In this document: one piece after another, positions 1 through 10,481 of the stretch | How the letters are laid out: every line of letters begins with the position of its first letter | Numbering within the stretch: the stretch's first letter is position 1 | DNA from: Beijerinckiaceae bacterium | Lineage (GTDB): Bacteria > Pseudomonadota > Alphaproteobacteria > Rhizobiales > Beijerinckiaceae | DNA: 64,000 nt | Assembly: GCA_947475995.1 (NCBI GenBank) | Contig: CANJNI010000008.1 | Coordinates: forward strand, 54,467-118,466 | Reading direction: 5' to 3' | The notes under the pieces: model-generated | What the model saw: only the letters and a program-made list of their open reading frames with translations | Told to the model about the DNA's origin: nothing | Databases searched by the model: none | Translations under genes and position numbers: made by a program

Positions 1-147
1 ATCTCGTCCACCGCGCGCATCTTCCGCCAGATGGGCCTGAATACGCTGGAGCAGTTCGAGGACGCGCCCGAGTTCGATCCCTATGTGAAGCTGACGGACG
101 AACTCGTGCGCCAGTATCTGCGCGGCGAGATCAAGCCGAAAGCCTGA
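1..147 (+). CDS. C-terminal fragment of an unidentified protein (truncated by window edge)
   Basis: Open frame 1 from base 1 to TGA at 145-147 (ISSTARIFRQMGLNTLEQFEDAPEFDPYVKLTDELVRQYLRGEIKPKA*); family not recognised. Confidence 0.55.
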   Translation: MSSTARIFRQMGLNTLEQFEDAPEFDPYVKLTDELVRQYLRGEIKPKA

Positions 148-184
148 GGCCTACGGCGCGCCTTTTTATTGCATCGCGTACATC

Positions 185-1840
185 ATGGCCGGGTCATTCC
201 CGGCCATGATGTTTCAAGGCGGCGCCAAGTTCGAGCGGACCCTGATGGCTCCTGCCGATCCTCCCAGAAAATCGCACACGCTCTCCGATCACATGTTCGG
301 CTTCGATTCCGCGCATGCGCATGATGAAGACGCCGATCACGAACATGACGAATCCGAACATGACGTGCTGCCGATGGAGTCCCGCGCGCTGGAAGGCGCG
401 CCGTTCGTCAGCATCGGCCTCGACATTGGATCGTCGGGGACACAGGTGGCGTTCTCGCGCCTGCTGATGCGCGGACCGGGCGAACCGCAGTCATTGCGTC
501 GCCTCGCGCGCGAACGCGAAACGCTCTATCTCTCGCCCGTCTCGCTGACGCCGTTCCGGGCCGACAATACAATCGACATCGAGAAGCTGCGCGACATTCT
601 GGACGCAGCTTACGATGCATCCGGCGTGACGCCTGACGATATCGAGACCGGTGCGATCATTCTCACGGGCGAGGCCGCGAAGCGCGACAATGCGCGCGCA
701 ATTCTGGATGCGCTCTCGGAGGAATCCGGCGAACTGGTTTGCGCCGCCGCCGGTCATCACATGGAGGCCATGTTGGCCGCGCACGGCTCCGGCGCAGTGC
801 GGCTGTCGCGCGAGATGCAGGCGCGCATCCTGAACATCGACGTTGGCGGCGGCACCACGAAACTGGCGATCTGCGACGATGGCCGCGTGACGCAGGTGGC
901 GGCCCTGGCAATCGGCGGCAGGTGTCTTGTGTTCGATGATGGCGGCTGCATCACGCGCCTTGATGAAGCGGGGCGCTTGCATGCACGGCGCGCCGGCTTC
1001 GACTGGAATATCGGAGACATTGTTTTATCCGGGCAATTGCAGCTTTTGGCGCGAGGCATGGCGGATGCGCTTGTCGCAGCGCTGCGCGGCGCATCGGGCG
1101 GCGACACAGGAGCGCTATTCGTCACAGAGCCGATCGGGGATTTTGGTCGCATCGACGGCGTGCTGGCCTCGGGCGGCGTGGCTGAGTTCATTTATGGGCG
1201 TGAAACGCGCAGCTTCGGCGATCTCGGTCTGCTGCTTGGCCGTGCGATTGCTGAGCATTTCGAGAACGGCGCCATTGCATGGCCGCTGCTGCCGGCGCAG
1301 GAATGCATTCGGGCGACCGTACTCGGCGCATCGGGATATTCGATGCAGATGAGCGGGCAAACCTCCACGATTACCTCCTATGCAGACCTTCTGCCGCGCC
1401 GCAATCTGCAGGTGTTGCATCCGCCGTTCGACTTTTCGGGGCATATCGACCCGCACGCTCTGGCGAGTGCGATCCGGCGTCATCGCGAGGCTTTCGACAA
1501 ACCGGATGCGCGCAGCGAAGCGGCGTATGCGTTTCGCTGGCGTGGCGAACAATCGCACGAACGATTGCGCGCCTTTGCGGAAGGCGTTGCGGAAGGTCTG
1601 GCCGATTGCATCGCGGTGAACGCGCCGATCTATATCCTGACGGAAGGCGACGCTGCGCTCTCGCTGGGAGCAATCCTGCGTCAGGAGCTGAATGTGACGA
1701 GCGAAATTCTCGTCATTGATGGAATCGTGCTGCGCGATTTCGATTTCGTCGACATTGGCCGCATGCGCGTTCCCTCCGGCATGGTGCCGGTGACGGTTAA
1801 AACGCTTTTGTTCACGCCCGACCAGAAGACGCGCTTCTGA
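185..1840 (+). CDS. EutA-like ethanolamine ammonia-lyase reactivating factor family protein
   Basis: SHTLSDHMFGF N-terminus, SIGLDIGSSGTQVAFSRL and NIDVGGGTTKLAI ASKHA-ATPase motifs; start could be further downstream (e.g. 245). Confidence 0.75.
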   Translation: MAGSFPAMMFQGGAKFERTLMAPADPPRKSHTLSDHMFGFDSAHAHDEDADHEHDESEHDVLPMESRALEGAPFVSIGLDIGSSGTQVAFSRLLMRGPGEPQSLRRLARERETLYLSPVSLTPFRADNTIDIEKLRDILDAAYDASGVTPDDIETGAIILTGEAAKRDNARAILDALSEESGELVCAAAGHHMEAMLAAHGSGAVRLSREMQARILNIDVGGGTTKLAICDDGRVTQVAALAIGGRCLVFDDGGCITRLDEAGRLHARRAGFDWNIGDIVLSGQLQLLARGMADALVAALRGASGGDTGALFVTEPIGDFGRIDGVLASGGVAEFIYGRETRSFGDLGLLLGRAIAEHFENGAIAWPLLPAQECIRATVLGASGYSMQMSGQTSTITSYADLLPRRNLQVLHPPFDFSGHIDPHALASAIRRHREAFDKPDARSEAAYAFRWRGEQSHERLRAFAEGVAEGLADCIAVNAPIYILTEGDAALSLGAILRQELNVTSEILVIDGIVLRDFDFVDIGRMRVPSGMVPVTVKTLLFTPDQKTRF

Positions 1841-1960
1841 ACTTGTGCGTAGCAATGCCCATATGGCCGGGCTTGAACTGTCCGGCAGCGCTTCCTAGAT
1901 CCAGCATATGATTATGGCGGAGCCTGCGTTGGGAGCTGCCAAGCTTCAGGAGGGGCCAGC

Positions 1961-2443
1961 ATGAAACTTCACAAGACCCGCAACTCGATTCCCTCGAACG
2001 CCCGGAATACGGTTGTCGAAATCCTGAACGCACGCTTGGCGGATTCCATTGATCTCGGCCTCGCCACCAAGCAGGCGCATTGGAACCTGCGCGGGAAAAA
2101 CTTCATCGCCGTTCATGAAATGCTCGATGGATTCCGGGCGCAGATTGATACGTTCACCGACACGATGGCAGAGCGCGTGGTTCAGCTTGGCGGCGTGGCG
2201 CGTGGAACATCGCAGAATGTCGTCGAGGGCACGAAGCTGAAGCCCTACCCGCTCGATCTCGTGAAGGTTGAGGATCACCTGACAGCTCTGGCGGAACGCT
2301 ATGCGAGTGTCGCCAATGATGTTCGCGCGGCGATCGAAGCCACCGACGAAGCCGGCGACGCCGACAGCGCGGATATTCTCACCGGCTATTCGCGCGAACT
2401 CGACAAGGCGCTCTGGTTCATCGAGGCGCATATCCAGGCGTAA
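1961..2443 (+). CDS. dps: Dps family DNA starvation/stationary phase protection protein
   Basis: Ferritin-like/Dps motif [22 protein letters not shown]. Confidence 0.9.
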   Translation: MKLHKTRNSIPSNARNTVVEILNARLADSIDLGLATKQAHWNLRGKNFIAVHEMLDGFRAQIDTFTDTMAERVVQLGGVARGTSQNVVEGTKLKPYPLDLVKVEDHLTALAERYASVANDVRAAIEATDEAGDADSADILTGYSRELDKALWFIEAHIQA

Positions 2444-2447
2444 CCGG

Positions 2448-2510
2448 TCGCCATTGCGAGGAGTGACGAAGCGATCCGCAATACTCACACGGATCGCTTC
2501 GCGAGGCCGT
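2448..2510. repeat. REP-like intergenic element with perfect 12-bp inverted repeat
   Basis: CGAAGCGATCCG (2467-2478) / CGGATCGCTTCG (2490-2501), 11-nt loop, preceded by CATTGCGAGGAGTGA; lies between convergent genes. Confidence 0.7.
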
Positions 2511-2534
2511 CAGCCACGCCTCCGGTGACTTACA

Positions 2535-3152
2535 TTATTTCGTCAGCATCCCGGCATTCACCAGATCGCTGCGGAACTGCTCCGGGCTTGTGAAATGCAG
2601 CGCGTGAAAGCCCAGCGCCCCCGCCGAGTCCACGTTCGGCTTGCTGTCGTCGATGAAGACGCATTGCGCAGCGCGCATCTTGTAGCGGGACAGGAATAAT
2701 TCAAAGATCGCCCGATCAGGCTTGAGCAATTGCTCGTCGCCGGACACGACAGTTCCGATGAATGATCGCAGGAAGGGAAAGATTTCGCCGGCGCGGTCGA
2801 ATTTCTCCCGCGAGAAATTGGTGATGGCGTAAGTGGGAATGCTGCTGCGCTGCAATTCCTCAAGGATCTCCACCGTTCCGCCGATGGCCCCGTCGAGCAT
2901 ATCTTCCCAGCCGGTATCGTAGAGCGCGATTTCCTTTTTCCATTCGGGATGACGCGCGGTCAGTTCTGCGACCGCTTGTGCGAAAGGCCGGCCGCGGTCC
3001 TGTTCCAGATTGAATTCCGTCGTGCAGATGTTCGACAGGAACCATTCCATCCGCTCATGGTCGGTGAAGATTCTGCGATACAGGTTCCGCATGTCCCAGC
3101 GGATCAGCACGTTGCCGATGTCGAAAACAACAGTGTCGGGCCGATCCGCCAT
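2535..3152 (-). CDS. HAD family hydrolase (HAD-IA type phosphatase)
   Basis: VVFDIGNVLIRWD, AITNFS, KPDRAIFELF, FIDDSKPNVDSA HAD motifs; internal ATG at 3152 chosen over longer ORF. Confidence 0.85.
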   Translation of the reverse strand: MADRPDTVVFDIGNVLIRWDMRNLYRRIFTDHERMEWFLSNICTTEFNLEQDRGRPFAQAVAELTARHPEWKKEIALYDTGWEDMLDGAIGGTVEILEELQRSSIPTYAITNFSREKFDRAGEIFPFLRSFIGTVVSGDEQLLKPDRAIFELFLSRYKMRAAQCVFIDDSKPNVDSAGALGFHALHFTSPEQFRSDLVNAGMLTK

Positions 3153-3160
3153 GCGGGCTC

Positions 3161-3958
3161 CTAGTTGAATGTGTAGGCGTCCATCAGCATGACGCCGCTC
3201 TGGTTGCTGGTGTGCTGACGCTTGCCTTTTGCGCCTTCGCCCGCAGCGCCCATCGCGAAGGGAAGCGGCAGGAAGTGATCGTCCGAAGGATGGTTTTCCC
3301 GCGCGAAGGGAGCGGCCTTCAGATAGTCGGCGATCTCGTCGGTCGCGCCCGCTTCGGCTTTTTCGCAGACCCAGTCGCCGAAACGCGAGACCCATTCGGG
3401 CGTGGGATAGTCGGGCATCCGCCGCACTTGCGAATAGGCGTAAAGATTGTGCGTCAAAGTTCCCGACCCGACGATCAGAACGCCTTCCTCGCGCAACGGC
3501 GCGAGCGCGCGACCGAGCGCCACATGGTGCGCGCCGCCCGCCTGCGGCTGGATGGATATCTGCACCACCGGAATATCCGCCTGAGGATACATCAGGGCCA
3601 GCGGCGTCCACGTGCCGTGGTCGTAGCCGCGATTGGTCATCGGAGCCGCCCGGTAGCCTGCGGCCTTGAGCATATCGACAGCGCGGCGCGCCAGTGCAGG
3701 TTCGCCCGGCGCGGGATATTTGATTTCGTAGAGCGGGCGCGGGAAGCCGCCGAAATCATAGATCATCTCGGGCTTTGCGTCGGCTGACAGGCGCGGTTCT
3801 CCTGTCTCGAAATGCGCGCTGCACATCAGGATGGCTTTGGGCCGGCCAAGGGCTGTCCCGAACTGCTGGAGAAAGTCACGCGCCTCGCTGCTTTCCAGCA
3901 TGATCATGGGCGATCCGTGCGAAACGAACACGGTCGGAAAACGGGTCCCTGTCATCAT
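3161..3958 (-). CDS. DODA-type extradiol aromatic ring-opening family dioxygenase (LigB/YgiD-like)
   Basis: FVSHGSPM, CSAHFET, YDHGTWTPL, SGTLTHNL, NHPSDDHFLPL motifs. Confidence 0.9.
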   Translation of the reverse strand: MMTGTRFPTVFVSHGSPMIMLESSEARDFLQQFGTALGRPKAILMCSAHFETGEPRLSADAKPEMIYDFGGFPRPLYEIKYPAPGEPALARRAVDMLKAAGYRAAPMTNRGYDHGTWTPLALMYPQADIPVVQISIQPQAGGAHHVALGRALAPLREEGVLIVGSGTLTHNLYAYSQVRRMPDYPTPEWVSRFGDWVCEKAEAGATDEIADYLKAAPFARENHPSDDHFLPLPFAMGAAGEGAKGKRQHTSNQSGVMLMDAYTFN

Positions 3959-4055
3959 TCACCTCCGGGCGCGATGCGCCGCTACTGGTGCAGAGATAGG
4001 TTCAAACGGCGCAAAGCGCACTTGCACGCGTGCAAACGAATGTTTTCGCGCCCGG

Positions 4056-4409
4056 TCACAGGAAGCCGAGCCGCATCAGCAGGGCGGCGCCCCATGCGAG
4101 CCCCGCGATGCAAAGCGCGCAGAAGACAGCCGCCGAGCCCATGTCCTTGACGATCTTGATGGCCGGATGCGTGTGCGGGGTCACGTGGTCGCACAGTTTC
4201 TCTATGCTCGTATTGAGCAGTTCGACGGCCAGCAAGAGCAGGATGGTCGAGACCAGCGCGATGCGCTCCCATGCGGTCGAACCGATCGCGAAGGCGGCCG
4301 GAATTGCAATCGCCAGCAGGATCAGTTCCTGCTGGACGGCGCGCTCGGTCGAGCCTGCATGAAGCAGGCCCGCACAGGTGTTGCGAAAGGCTTTCCAGAG
4401 CGTGTGCAC
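4056..4409 (-). CDS. dgkA: Diacylglycerol kinase
   Basis: ELLNTSIEKLCDHV...HPAIKIVKDMGSAAVF motif, about 117 aa, three predicted TM segments. Confidence 0.9.
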   Translation of the reverse strand: MHTLWKAFRNTCAGLLHAGSTERAVQQELILLAIAIPAAFAIGSTAWERIALVSTILLLLAVELLNTSIEKLCDHVTPHTHPAIKIVKDMGSAAVFCALCIAGLAWGAALLMRLGFL

Positions 4410-4433
4410 GCGGACGTTTCCCCCGATCCGCGT

Positions 4434-5819
4434 TTATTCGGCGGCCTTTACTTCCACCCGCTTGCCGGCGCGCTCCTTCTTCAGGAGTTCCGCAACCAGG
4501 AAAGCCACTTCGATGGATTGCTCCGCATTGAGGCGCGGATCGCAGGTCGTGTCGTAGCGGTCCTGCAGGTTGAGTTCGGAAATCTCGCGCGCGCCGCCGA
4601 GGCATTCGGTGACGTTCTTGCCGGTCATTTCCAGATGAACGCCGCCCGCATAGGTGCCCTCGATCTGGTGGACTGCAAAGAAGTTGCGGATTTCGCCCAT
4701 GACGCGCTCGAAAGGCCGCGTCTTGTAGCCGTCGCCGACGCTGATCGTGTTGCCGTGCATGGGATCGCAGGACCAGACGACCGTCTTGCCCTCGCGCTTC
4801 ACGGCGCGGATCAGCGGCGGCAGGAATTCGCCGACCTTGTCGGAGCCGAAGCGGCAGATGAGCGTCAGGCGGCCCGCCTCGTCGGTAGGGTTCAAAACGT
4901 CGATCAGGCGCAGCAGATCGTCCGGCTTGAGCGATGGTCCGCACTTGATGCCGATCGGGTTTCTGACGCCGCGGCAGAACTCCACATGGGCGTGGTCGAA
5001 CTGGCGGGTCCGGTCGCCGATCCAGATCATGTGGCCGGAGGTCGAGTAGTAATCGCCGGTGGTCGAGTCGACGCGCGTCATGGCCTGCTCGTAGCCGAGC
5101 AGCAGCGCCTCGTGGGAAATGTAGAAATCCGTCTGGCGCATTTCCGGATGCGCTTCGGGATCGAGCCCGATGGCGCGCATGAAGTCGAGCGACTCCGTGA
5201 TGCGGGCGGCGAGTTCCTGATACCGGCCCGACAAAGGACTGTCCTTGACGAAGCCCAGCATCCAGCGGTGAGCGTTTTCGAGATTGGCGTAGCCGCCCGT
5301 CGCGAAGGCGCGCAGCAGGTTCAGGGTTGCGGCGGACTGGCGGTAGGCCTTGAGCTGGCGGCGCGGGTTCGGAATACGCGCCTCGGGGGTGAAATCCACC
5401 CCGTTGATGATGTCGCCCCTGTAGCTTGGCAGTTCGGCGCCGTCCCGCTTCTCGGTGGGCGAGGAGCGGGGCTTGGCGAACTGGCCGGCGATGCGGCCGA
5501 CCTTCACGACGGGCGACGCCGCCGCAAATGTCGTCACGACGGCCATCTGGAGGAAGACGCGGAAGAAGTCGCGGATGTTGTCGGCGGAATGTTCCGCGAA
5601 GCTCTCGGCGCAGTCGCCGCCCTGCAGAAGGAAGGCTTCGCCTGCCGCTACTTTCGCAAGTGCTTTCTTGAGCTTGCGCGCCTCGCCGGCAAACACGAGC
5701 GGCGGAAAGCCCGCGAGTTCCCGCTCCACATCCGAGAGCGCCTGGGCGTTCGGATAATCGGGAACCTGCTGGATGGGTTTTGCTCTCCAGCTATCGGGGG
5801 ACCAGCGTTCGGCGGACAT
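4434..5819 (-). CDS. Class II (plant-type) 3-deoxy-7-phosphoheptulonate synthase
   Basis: [62 protein letters not shown] signatures. Confidence 0.95.
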   Translation of the reverse strand: MSAERWSPDSWRAKPIQQVPDYPNAQALSDVERELAGFPPLVFAGEARKLKKALAKVAAGEAFLLQGGDCAESFAEHSADNIRDFFRVFLQMAVVTTFAAASPVVKVGRIAGQFAKPRSSPTEKRDGAELPSYRGDIINGVDFTPEARIPNPRRQLKAYRQSAATLNLLRAFATGGYANLENAHRWMLGFVKDSPLSGRYQELAARITESLDFMRAIGLDPEAHPEMRQTDFYISHEALLLGYEQAMTRVDSTTGDYYSTSGHMIWIGDRTRQFDHAHVEFCRGVRNPIGIKCGPSLKPDDLLRLIDVLNPTDEAGRLTLICRFGSDKVGEFLPPLIRAVKREGKTVVWSCDPMHGNTISVGDGYKTRPFERVMGEIRNFFAVHQIEGTYAGGVHLEMTGKNVTECLGGAREISELNLQDRYDTTCDPRLNAEQSIEVAFLVAELLKKERAGKRVEVKAAE

Positions 5820-5971
5820 GACGAGACTCCAGAGTGCGCCGGTCGGACCGACGCGAGGTCACTTATATACCCCTCATTACGCAATTGCGAGATTGGCTGT
5901 TCGTCGCGGGCGGTGGAACGGCAGGGCCTCGGGTTCGTTAAGCGAAAAGTTCCAGGCAATTTGGATCAAAG

Positions 5972-7024
5972 ATGGCTCCCCGCGCTCGCCTCCTGTCGCT
6001 CGCCACGAGCGTGCCCCCGTACGTGATCCACCAGGGCGTTGCGGCTGCAGTCGCGCATCGCGCCTTTGCGCCGCGCTATCCCGAGTTCGAGCAGCTTCGT
6101 CCGGTTTTCGACAATGCGGGGATCCGGACGCGGCGGGGCGTGCGGCCCATCGAATGGTATCTGGAAGATCGCGGCTGGCCGGAGCGGACTACTGTGTTTC
6201 TGGAAGGCGCCGGCGAGCTGTTCTGCGCGGCCGCGCGCGAGGCCATCGAGCAGGCGGGACTTACGCCGGAGCAGATCGACACGATCGTCACTGTTTCGTC
6301 GACCGGTATCGCGGCCCCTAGCCTTGAAGCCCGCGCCGCCGCCCGGATGGGCTTCCGGGCGGATGTAGAGCGTATTCCGATCTTCGGCCTGGGCTGCGCA
6401 GGCGGCGTTTCGGGCCTCGCGATCGCTTCACGACTGGCGCAGGCCAGACCCGGGACAAATGTGCTGCTCGTCGCTGTCGAAATCTGCACGCTGGCCTTCC
6501 GGCTCGACAAGCTCACAAAGGCCAACATCGTGGCGACCGCCTTGTTTGGGGACGGCGCGGCGGCCTGCGTGCTGCGGGCCGGAGAGGGCGGACTGGCGGA
6601 GATCGAAGCAAGCGCCGAGCATCTGTGGCCCGACACGCTCGGCATCATGGGCTGGGACGTTGAGCCGCAAGGATTCGGGGTGATCTTCGACCGCGACATC
6701 CCGCCCTTCGCCGAAAAACATCTGGAACCCGCCATGACATCCATGCTCGGCAAGGCGGGGCTGACCAGCGAGGATATTGACCGCTTCGTTTTTCATCCCG
6801 GCGGCGTGAAGGTGTTGCAGGCGCTCGAGTCCGCGCTCTGGCTCGGACAGGGGGCGCTAGACCACGAGCGCGAGGTTCTGGCCGAGTGCGGCAACATGTC
6901 GGCCCCCACGGCGCTGTTCGTGCTGAAGCGCGTGATGGATGAGGGGCTGCCTGACCGGATCGCGCTTGGCGCGCTGGGACCGGGATTTACGGCGAGTTGC
7001 GTCACCATGAGGGCGGCCGCATGA
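5972..7024 (+). CDS. Type III polyketide synthase (chalcone/stilbene synthase-like)
   Basis: LGCAGGVSGLA active-site Cys region, LFGDGAAACVL, HPGGVKVL, AECGNMSAPTALFVL motifs. Confidence 0.9.
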   Translation: MAPRARLLSLATSVPPYVIHQGVAAAVAHRAFAPRYPEFEQLRPVFDNAGIRTRRGVRPIEWYLEDRGWPERTTVFLEGAGELFCAAAREAIEQAGLTPEQIDTIVTVSSTGIAAPSLEARAAARMGFRADVERIPIFGLGCAGGVSGLAIASRLAQARPGTNVLLVAVEICTLAFRLDKLTKANIVATALFGDGAAACVLRAGEGGLAEIEASAEHLWPDTLGIMGWDVEPQGFGVIFDRDIPPFAEKHLEPAMTSMLGKAGLTSEDIDRFVFHPGGVKVLQALESALWLGQGALDHEREVLAECGNMSAPTALFVLKRVMDEGLPDRIALGALGPGFTASCVTMRAAA

Positions 7025-7518
7025 CGCCCGCGATCTGGCTGCTCGCTTTTGTCACGGCGCAGAGGATCGCAGAACTTGTCTGGGCGCAGCGCAATACGCG
7101 CGCGCTTCTTGCGCGGGGCGGACGGGAAATCGCAGGCGAGCATTACCCGCTGATTGTCGCGCTGCATGCCGCATGGCTGGCGGGACTCTGGGGACAGGCC
7201 GGGGATCTTGTGCTCGACCCGTTCTGGCTTGGAGCCTATGCGGGCCTGCAGACGCTCCGCGTATGGGTTTTGGCCAGCATGGGCCGTCGCTGGACGACCC
7301 GCATCATCGTCGTCCCCGGCGAAACGCTGGTTCAGCGCGGCCCCTTCCGTCTGATCTCACATCCGAACTATCTCGTCGTCGCGGGCGAGATCGCGGTGCT
7401 GCCGCTTTGCTTTGGCCTGTCGGCCTATGCGGCGATCTTTTCGATCCTGAATGCCGTCGTGACCACGATCCGCATCAGGGCCGAGGGCGGAGCGCTGCGA
7501 CGCGCCGCCCTCCAGTAA
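7021..7518 (+). CDS. Isoprenylcysteine carboxyl methyltransferase (ICMT) family protein, BpsB-like
   Basis: RGPFRLISHPNYLVVAGEI; multi-TM; ATGA overlap with the upstream PKS. Confidence 0.85.
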   Translation: MTPAIWLLAFVTAQRIAELVWAQRNTRALLARGGREIAGEHYPLIVALHAAWLAGLWGQAGDLVLDPFWLGAYAGLQTLRVWVLASMGRRWTTRIIVVPGETLVQRGPFRLISHPNYLVVAGEIAVLPLCFGLSAYAAIFSILNAVVTTIRIRAEGGALRRAALQ

Positions 7519-8304
7519 TCAGGTGCCGCTGCCGCCGCCGAGGTGCTGCCCGGCGTCCATCCGGATGGCTTCGCCCGTCATCGTCCCAAAGCCCTCGATC
7601 ACCGAAAGCGCGGCTTGCGCAACGTCAATCGGCCAGAGGCCCTTGCCGAGAGGAAACTGCTTCTTGGCCGCTTCCACACGCGCCTGATAGGCTTCGTCGC
7701 TGAGGATCTTGTTGGTCCATGGACCGAACAGTCCACCGGGGCACAAGGCATTGACGCGCACTTCCGGAGCGAGCGCGCGCGCCATCGAGAGCGTGAGATT
7801 GTTCAGCGCGGCCTTCGAGGCGCAATAGGCCATCGAACTGCCGCCCGCCCGGAAAGCGCCCACGGACGAAATGTTCACGATGGCGCCGTCGCCGTGCGCC
7901 TTCAGATGAGGCGCTGCGGCGCGGCACATCTGGAAATTGCCGATGACGTTCACCGCGAAGACGCGCTCGAACTCGGCGCGGTCCAGCAGGTGCAGGTCCT
8001 TGTGCTTGATGGGATTGGTGGTGGCGGCGTTGTTGATCAGGATGTCGAGCCGCCCGAAGGCTTTCACAGCCTCGTTGACCATGTTCACGCAATCGGCGTC
8101 TTCGGCCACGTTGCCCTTGACGACGACGACCTTGACCCCGTGCGCGCGGCAATCGGCCGCGACCTGTTCGGCGCCCGCCGCGTTGCCCGCATAGTTCACC
8201 AGAACGTTGCAGCCGCGCGAAGCGAGAAGTTTGGCGGCTTCGCCCCCGATGCCTTCTGGCGAACTCGAACCCGTGACGATGGCAGCTTTACCCTTGACGT
8301 TCAT
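7519..8304 (-). CDS. SDR family oxidoreductase
   Basis: AIVTGSSSPEGIGG, LINNAAT, YCASKAAL, CPGGLFGPW motifs. Confidence 0.9.
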   Translation of the reverse strand: MNVKGKAAIVTGSSSPEGIGGEAAKLLASRGCNVLVNYAGNAAGAEQVAADCRAHGVKVVVVKGNVAEDADCVNMVNEAVKAFGRLDILINNAATTNPIKHKDLHLLDRAEFERVFAVNVIGNFQMCRAAAPHLKAHGDGAIVNISSVGAFRAGGSSMAYCASKAALNNLTLSMARALAPEVRVNALCPGGLFGPWTNKILSDEAYQARVEAAKKQFPLGKGLWPIDVAQAALSVIEGFGTMTGEAIRMDAGQHLGGGSGT

Positions 8305-8353
8305 GCGTCTCCTCCATGTTGGAGACACAATAGCGGGGCTGCGGCGGGAGGCA

Positions 8354-8383
8354 ACGTCATTGCGAATGCAGCGAAGCGATCCA
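8354..8383. repeat. Second copy of REP-like sequence (partial)
   Basis: CGTCATTGCGAATGCAGCGAAGCGATCC resembles CCATTGCGAGGAGTGACGAAGCGATCC at 2450-2477. Confidence 0.5.
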
Positions 8384-8424
8384 TGAGGCTTTCGCGGCCG
8401 GACAGCGGGCGTGGGAGAGTGCGA

Positions 8425-9801
8425 TTAACGAACGTGCCGGGCCGTCCGGGTGCGCATCGTCACCAGTTCTTCCGCCGCAGTGGGATGCACCGCCATGGTG
8501 GCGTCGAAGTCGGCCTTGCTGGCCCCCATCTTGATGGCGATTCCCAGGAGCTGCGCCATCTCGCCCGCCTCGTGGCCTAGAATGTGGACTCCCAGCACCT
8601 TGTCGTGCTTGCCGTCGACGATGATCTTCATGATCGTCTTTTCCTGACGGCCCGAGAGCGTCGCCTTCATGGGACGAAAGCTCGCCTGATAGATGTCGAC
8701 GATGTCGTGGGTGCGGCGCGCTTCGGTTTCGGTGAAACCCACCGTGCCGATTTCCGGCGTGGTGAAGACGGCGGTCGGCACGTTGGCGTGCGACACAAGT
8801 GTAGGTTTCTCCCCGAAAACACTGTCCGCGAAGGCATGGCCCTCGCGAATCGCCACGGGCGTCAGGTTGATGCGGTTGGTGACGTCGCCGACTGCGAAGA
8901 TCGACGGCGTGCTGGTGCGCGAGTGCGCGTCGACCTTGATGGCGCCAACCTCGTCGACCGCCACATCGGCGTTCTCGAGGCCCAGTGCGCGCGTGTGAGG
9001 GCGACGTCCTGTGGCGAGCATCACCTGATCGCTGAACGCTTCGCCGCCGTCGGTGAGCGTGACCCGGTAGCCGGACGCGCTCTTCTCGATCAGCAGCGGC
9101 AGCGCGCCGAAATGGAACGAGACGCCTGCATGGACCAGCGCATCGCGCATCCCGTTGCGCATGTCCTCGTCGAAGCCGCGCAGAACGTTGTCGGCGCGCA
9201 TGCACATCGTCACCTGCACGCCAAGTCGCGCCAGCATCGAGGCGAATTCCACCGCGATATAGCCGCCGCCCACGATCAGCAGCCGACGCGGCAATTCGGG
9301 AAGGTCGAACACTTCATTCGACGAGATGGCATGTTCAATGCCCGGAACAGCCGGTTCCATGACGGGCGATGCGCCCGTGGCGACCAGAATGTAGCGGGCG
9401 CGCACGAGACGTCCGTCGGCTTCGAGACGAACGCAGTTCGGGTCCTCGATGGTGGCCCGTGTCTCCTCGATGGCGACGCCTGCACGCTCCAGATTGGCGC
9501 GATAGATGCCGGAGAGGCGCGAGATTTCCTTCTCCTTCGAGTCGACGAGCCTGCGCCAGTCGAACGTCGGCTTCTGGGGAATCGTCCAGCCATATCCGGC
9601 CGCATCCTCGAATTCGTCGACGAAGCGGCTGGCGTAGACATAAAGCTTCTTGGGGACGCAACCGCGGATCACGCAGGTGCCGCCGATGCGGAACTCCTCC
9701 GCGACCATCACGCGCTTGCCATAGCCGGCCGCGATGCGGGCTGCGCGCACGCCGCCCGAGCCCGCTCCGATCACGAAGAGATCGACGTCAAAATCCGCCA
9801 T
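8425..9801 (-). CDS. gor: Glutathione-disulfide reductase
   Basis: GAGSGGVRAARIAAGYG, GGTCVIRGCVPKKL, ATGRRPHT, AVGDVT, VHPTAAEELVTM. Confidence 0.93.
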   Translation of the reverse strand: MADFDVDLFVIGAGSGGVRAARIAAGYGKRVMVAEEFRIGGTCVIRGCVPKKLYVYASRFVDEFEDAAGYGWTIPQKPTFDWRRLVDSKEKEISRLSGIYRANLERAGVAIEETRATIEDPNCVRLEADGRLVRARYILVATGASPVMEPAVPGIEHAISSNEVFDLPELPRRLLIVGGGYIAVEFASMLARLGVQVTMCMRADNVLRGFDEDMRNGMRDALVHAGVSFHFGALPLLIEKSASGYRVTLTDGGEAFSDQVMLATGRRPHTRALGLENADVAVDEVGAIKVDAHSRTSTPSIFAVGDVTNRINLTPVAIREGHAFADSVFGEKPTLVSHANVPTAVFTTPEIGTVGFTETEARRTHDIVDIYQASFRPMKATLSGRQEKTIMKIIVDGKHDKVLGVHILGHEAGEMAQLLGIAIKMGASKADFDATMAVHPTAAEELVTMRTRTARHVR

Positions 9802-9822
9802 GGCCCCCGCCTCAAACCGCGA

Positions 9823-10410
9823 TCAGATGTCGTGGCCTTTTTTCTTCATTTCGGCGCGCGCCTTTTCGAACATCTGCTGCGACATCTGCCGGCTCCACTG
9901 CTCCATCATCCCCGAGATGATGTTGACCGACTGGCCTTGCGTGTCGAGATACTTCTGTCCGGCGGGCGACTTGAGGAAGGTGACCGTCTCGCGAAGTTCC
10001 TGCTCGGTCATGGCGCGGCTGAACACGCGCGCGGCGTCCTCGACGACGAGCGGGGTCTGCTTGTCGAATTCCGTACGGATGCTATCCATCACGGTCTTCA
10101 GGTCATTGCTCAATTCCGGGCGCGTGGCCGTCACGGTCTGGGTGAGGCGCGCGACCATGTTGCCGACGACCGTCTCGATGAGGCGTTCGGCGCCGATCTG
10201 GTTCAGCAATTCACGGGCAAAAGCCAGATGCTCGGCGGTCGGCGGCGTCACGGCCAGCGACATGCCTGGCTGCGCAGAGGCTGCCGGCGCTTGCGCGGGC
10301 GCGGGTTGGGCAGGCGCCGGAGCCGGCTGCTGCGCCAGCGCCGGAGCGGCGCCGAGAAGCAAGGCCAGAGGGAGCGCCCGAAGGCCGTTGCGAAGGGTCT
10401 TGTTGGTCAA
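9823..10410 (-). CDS. DUF2059-type exported protein
   Basis: Signal peptide LRALPLALLLGAAPALAQ; C-terminal FLKSPAGQKYLDTQGQ; probable TTG start at 10410. Confidence 0.7.
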   Translation of the reverse strand: MTNKTLRNGLRALPLALLLGAAPALAQQPAPAPAQPAPAQAPAASAQPGMSLAVTPPTAEHLAFARELLNQIGAERLIETVVGNMVARLTQTVTATRPELSNDLKTVMDSIRTEFDKQTPLVVEDAARVFSRAMTEQELRETVTFLKSPAGQKYLDTQGQSVNIISGMMEQWSRQMSQQMFEKARAEMKKKGHDI

Positions 10411-10481
10411 GTGAGGCTCCTGTTCGGCGGGTACGCTCGATCTGGTCGATCGGATGGCCCGCCTGCCGGTCGGCGATTGGC

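Noticed and set aside
3831-6026. 731-aa plus-strand ORF
   Set aside because: Antisense to dgkA and class II DAHP synthase; arises from GC-rich codon bias. The opposite strand has clear family motifs.
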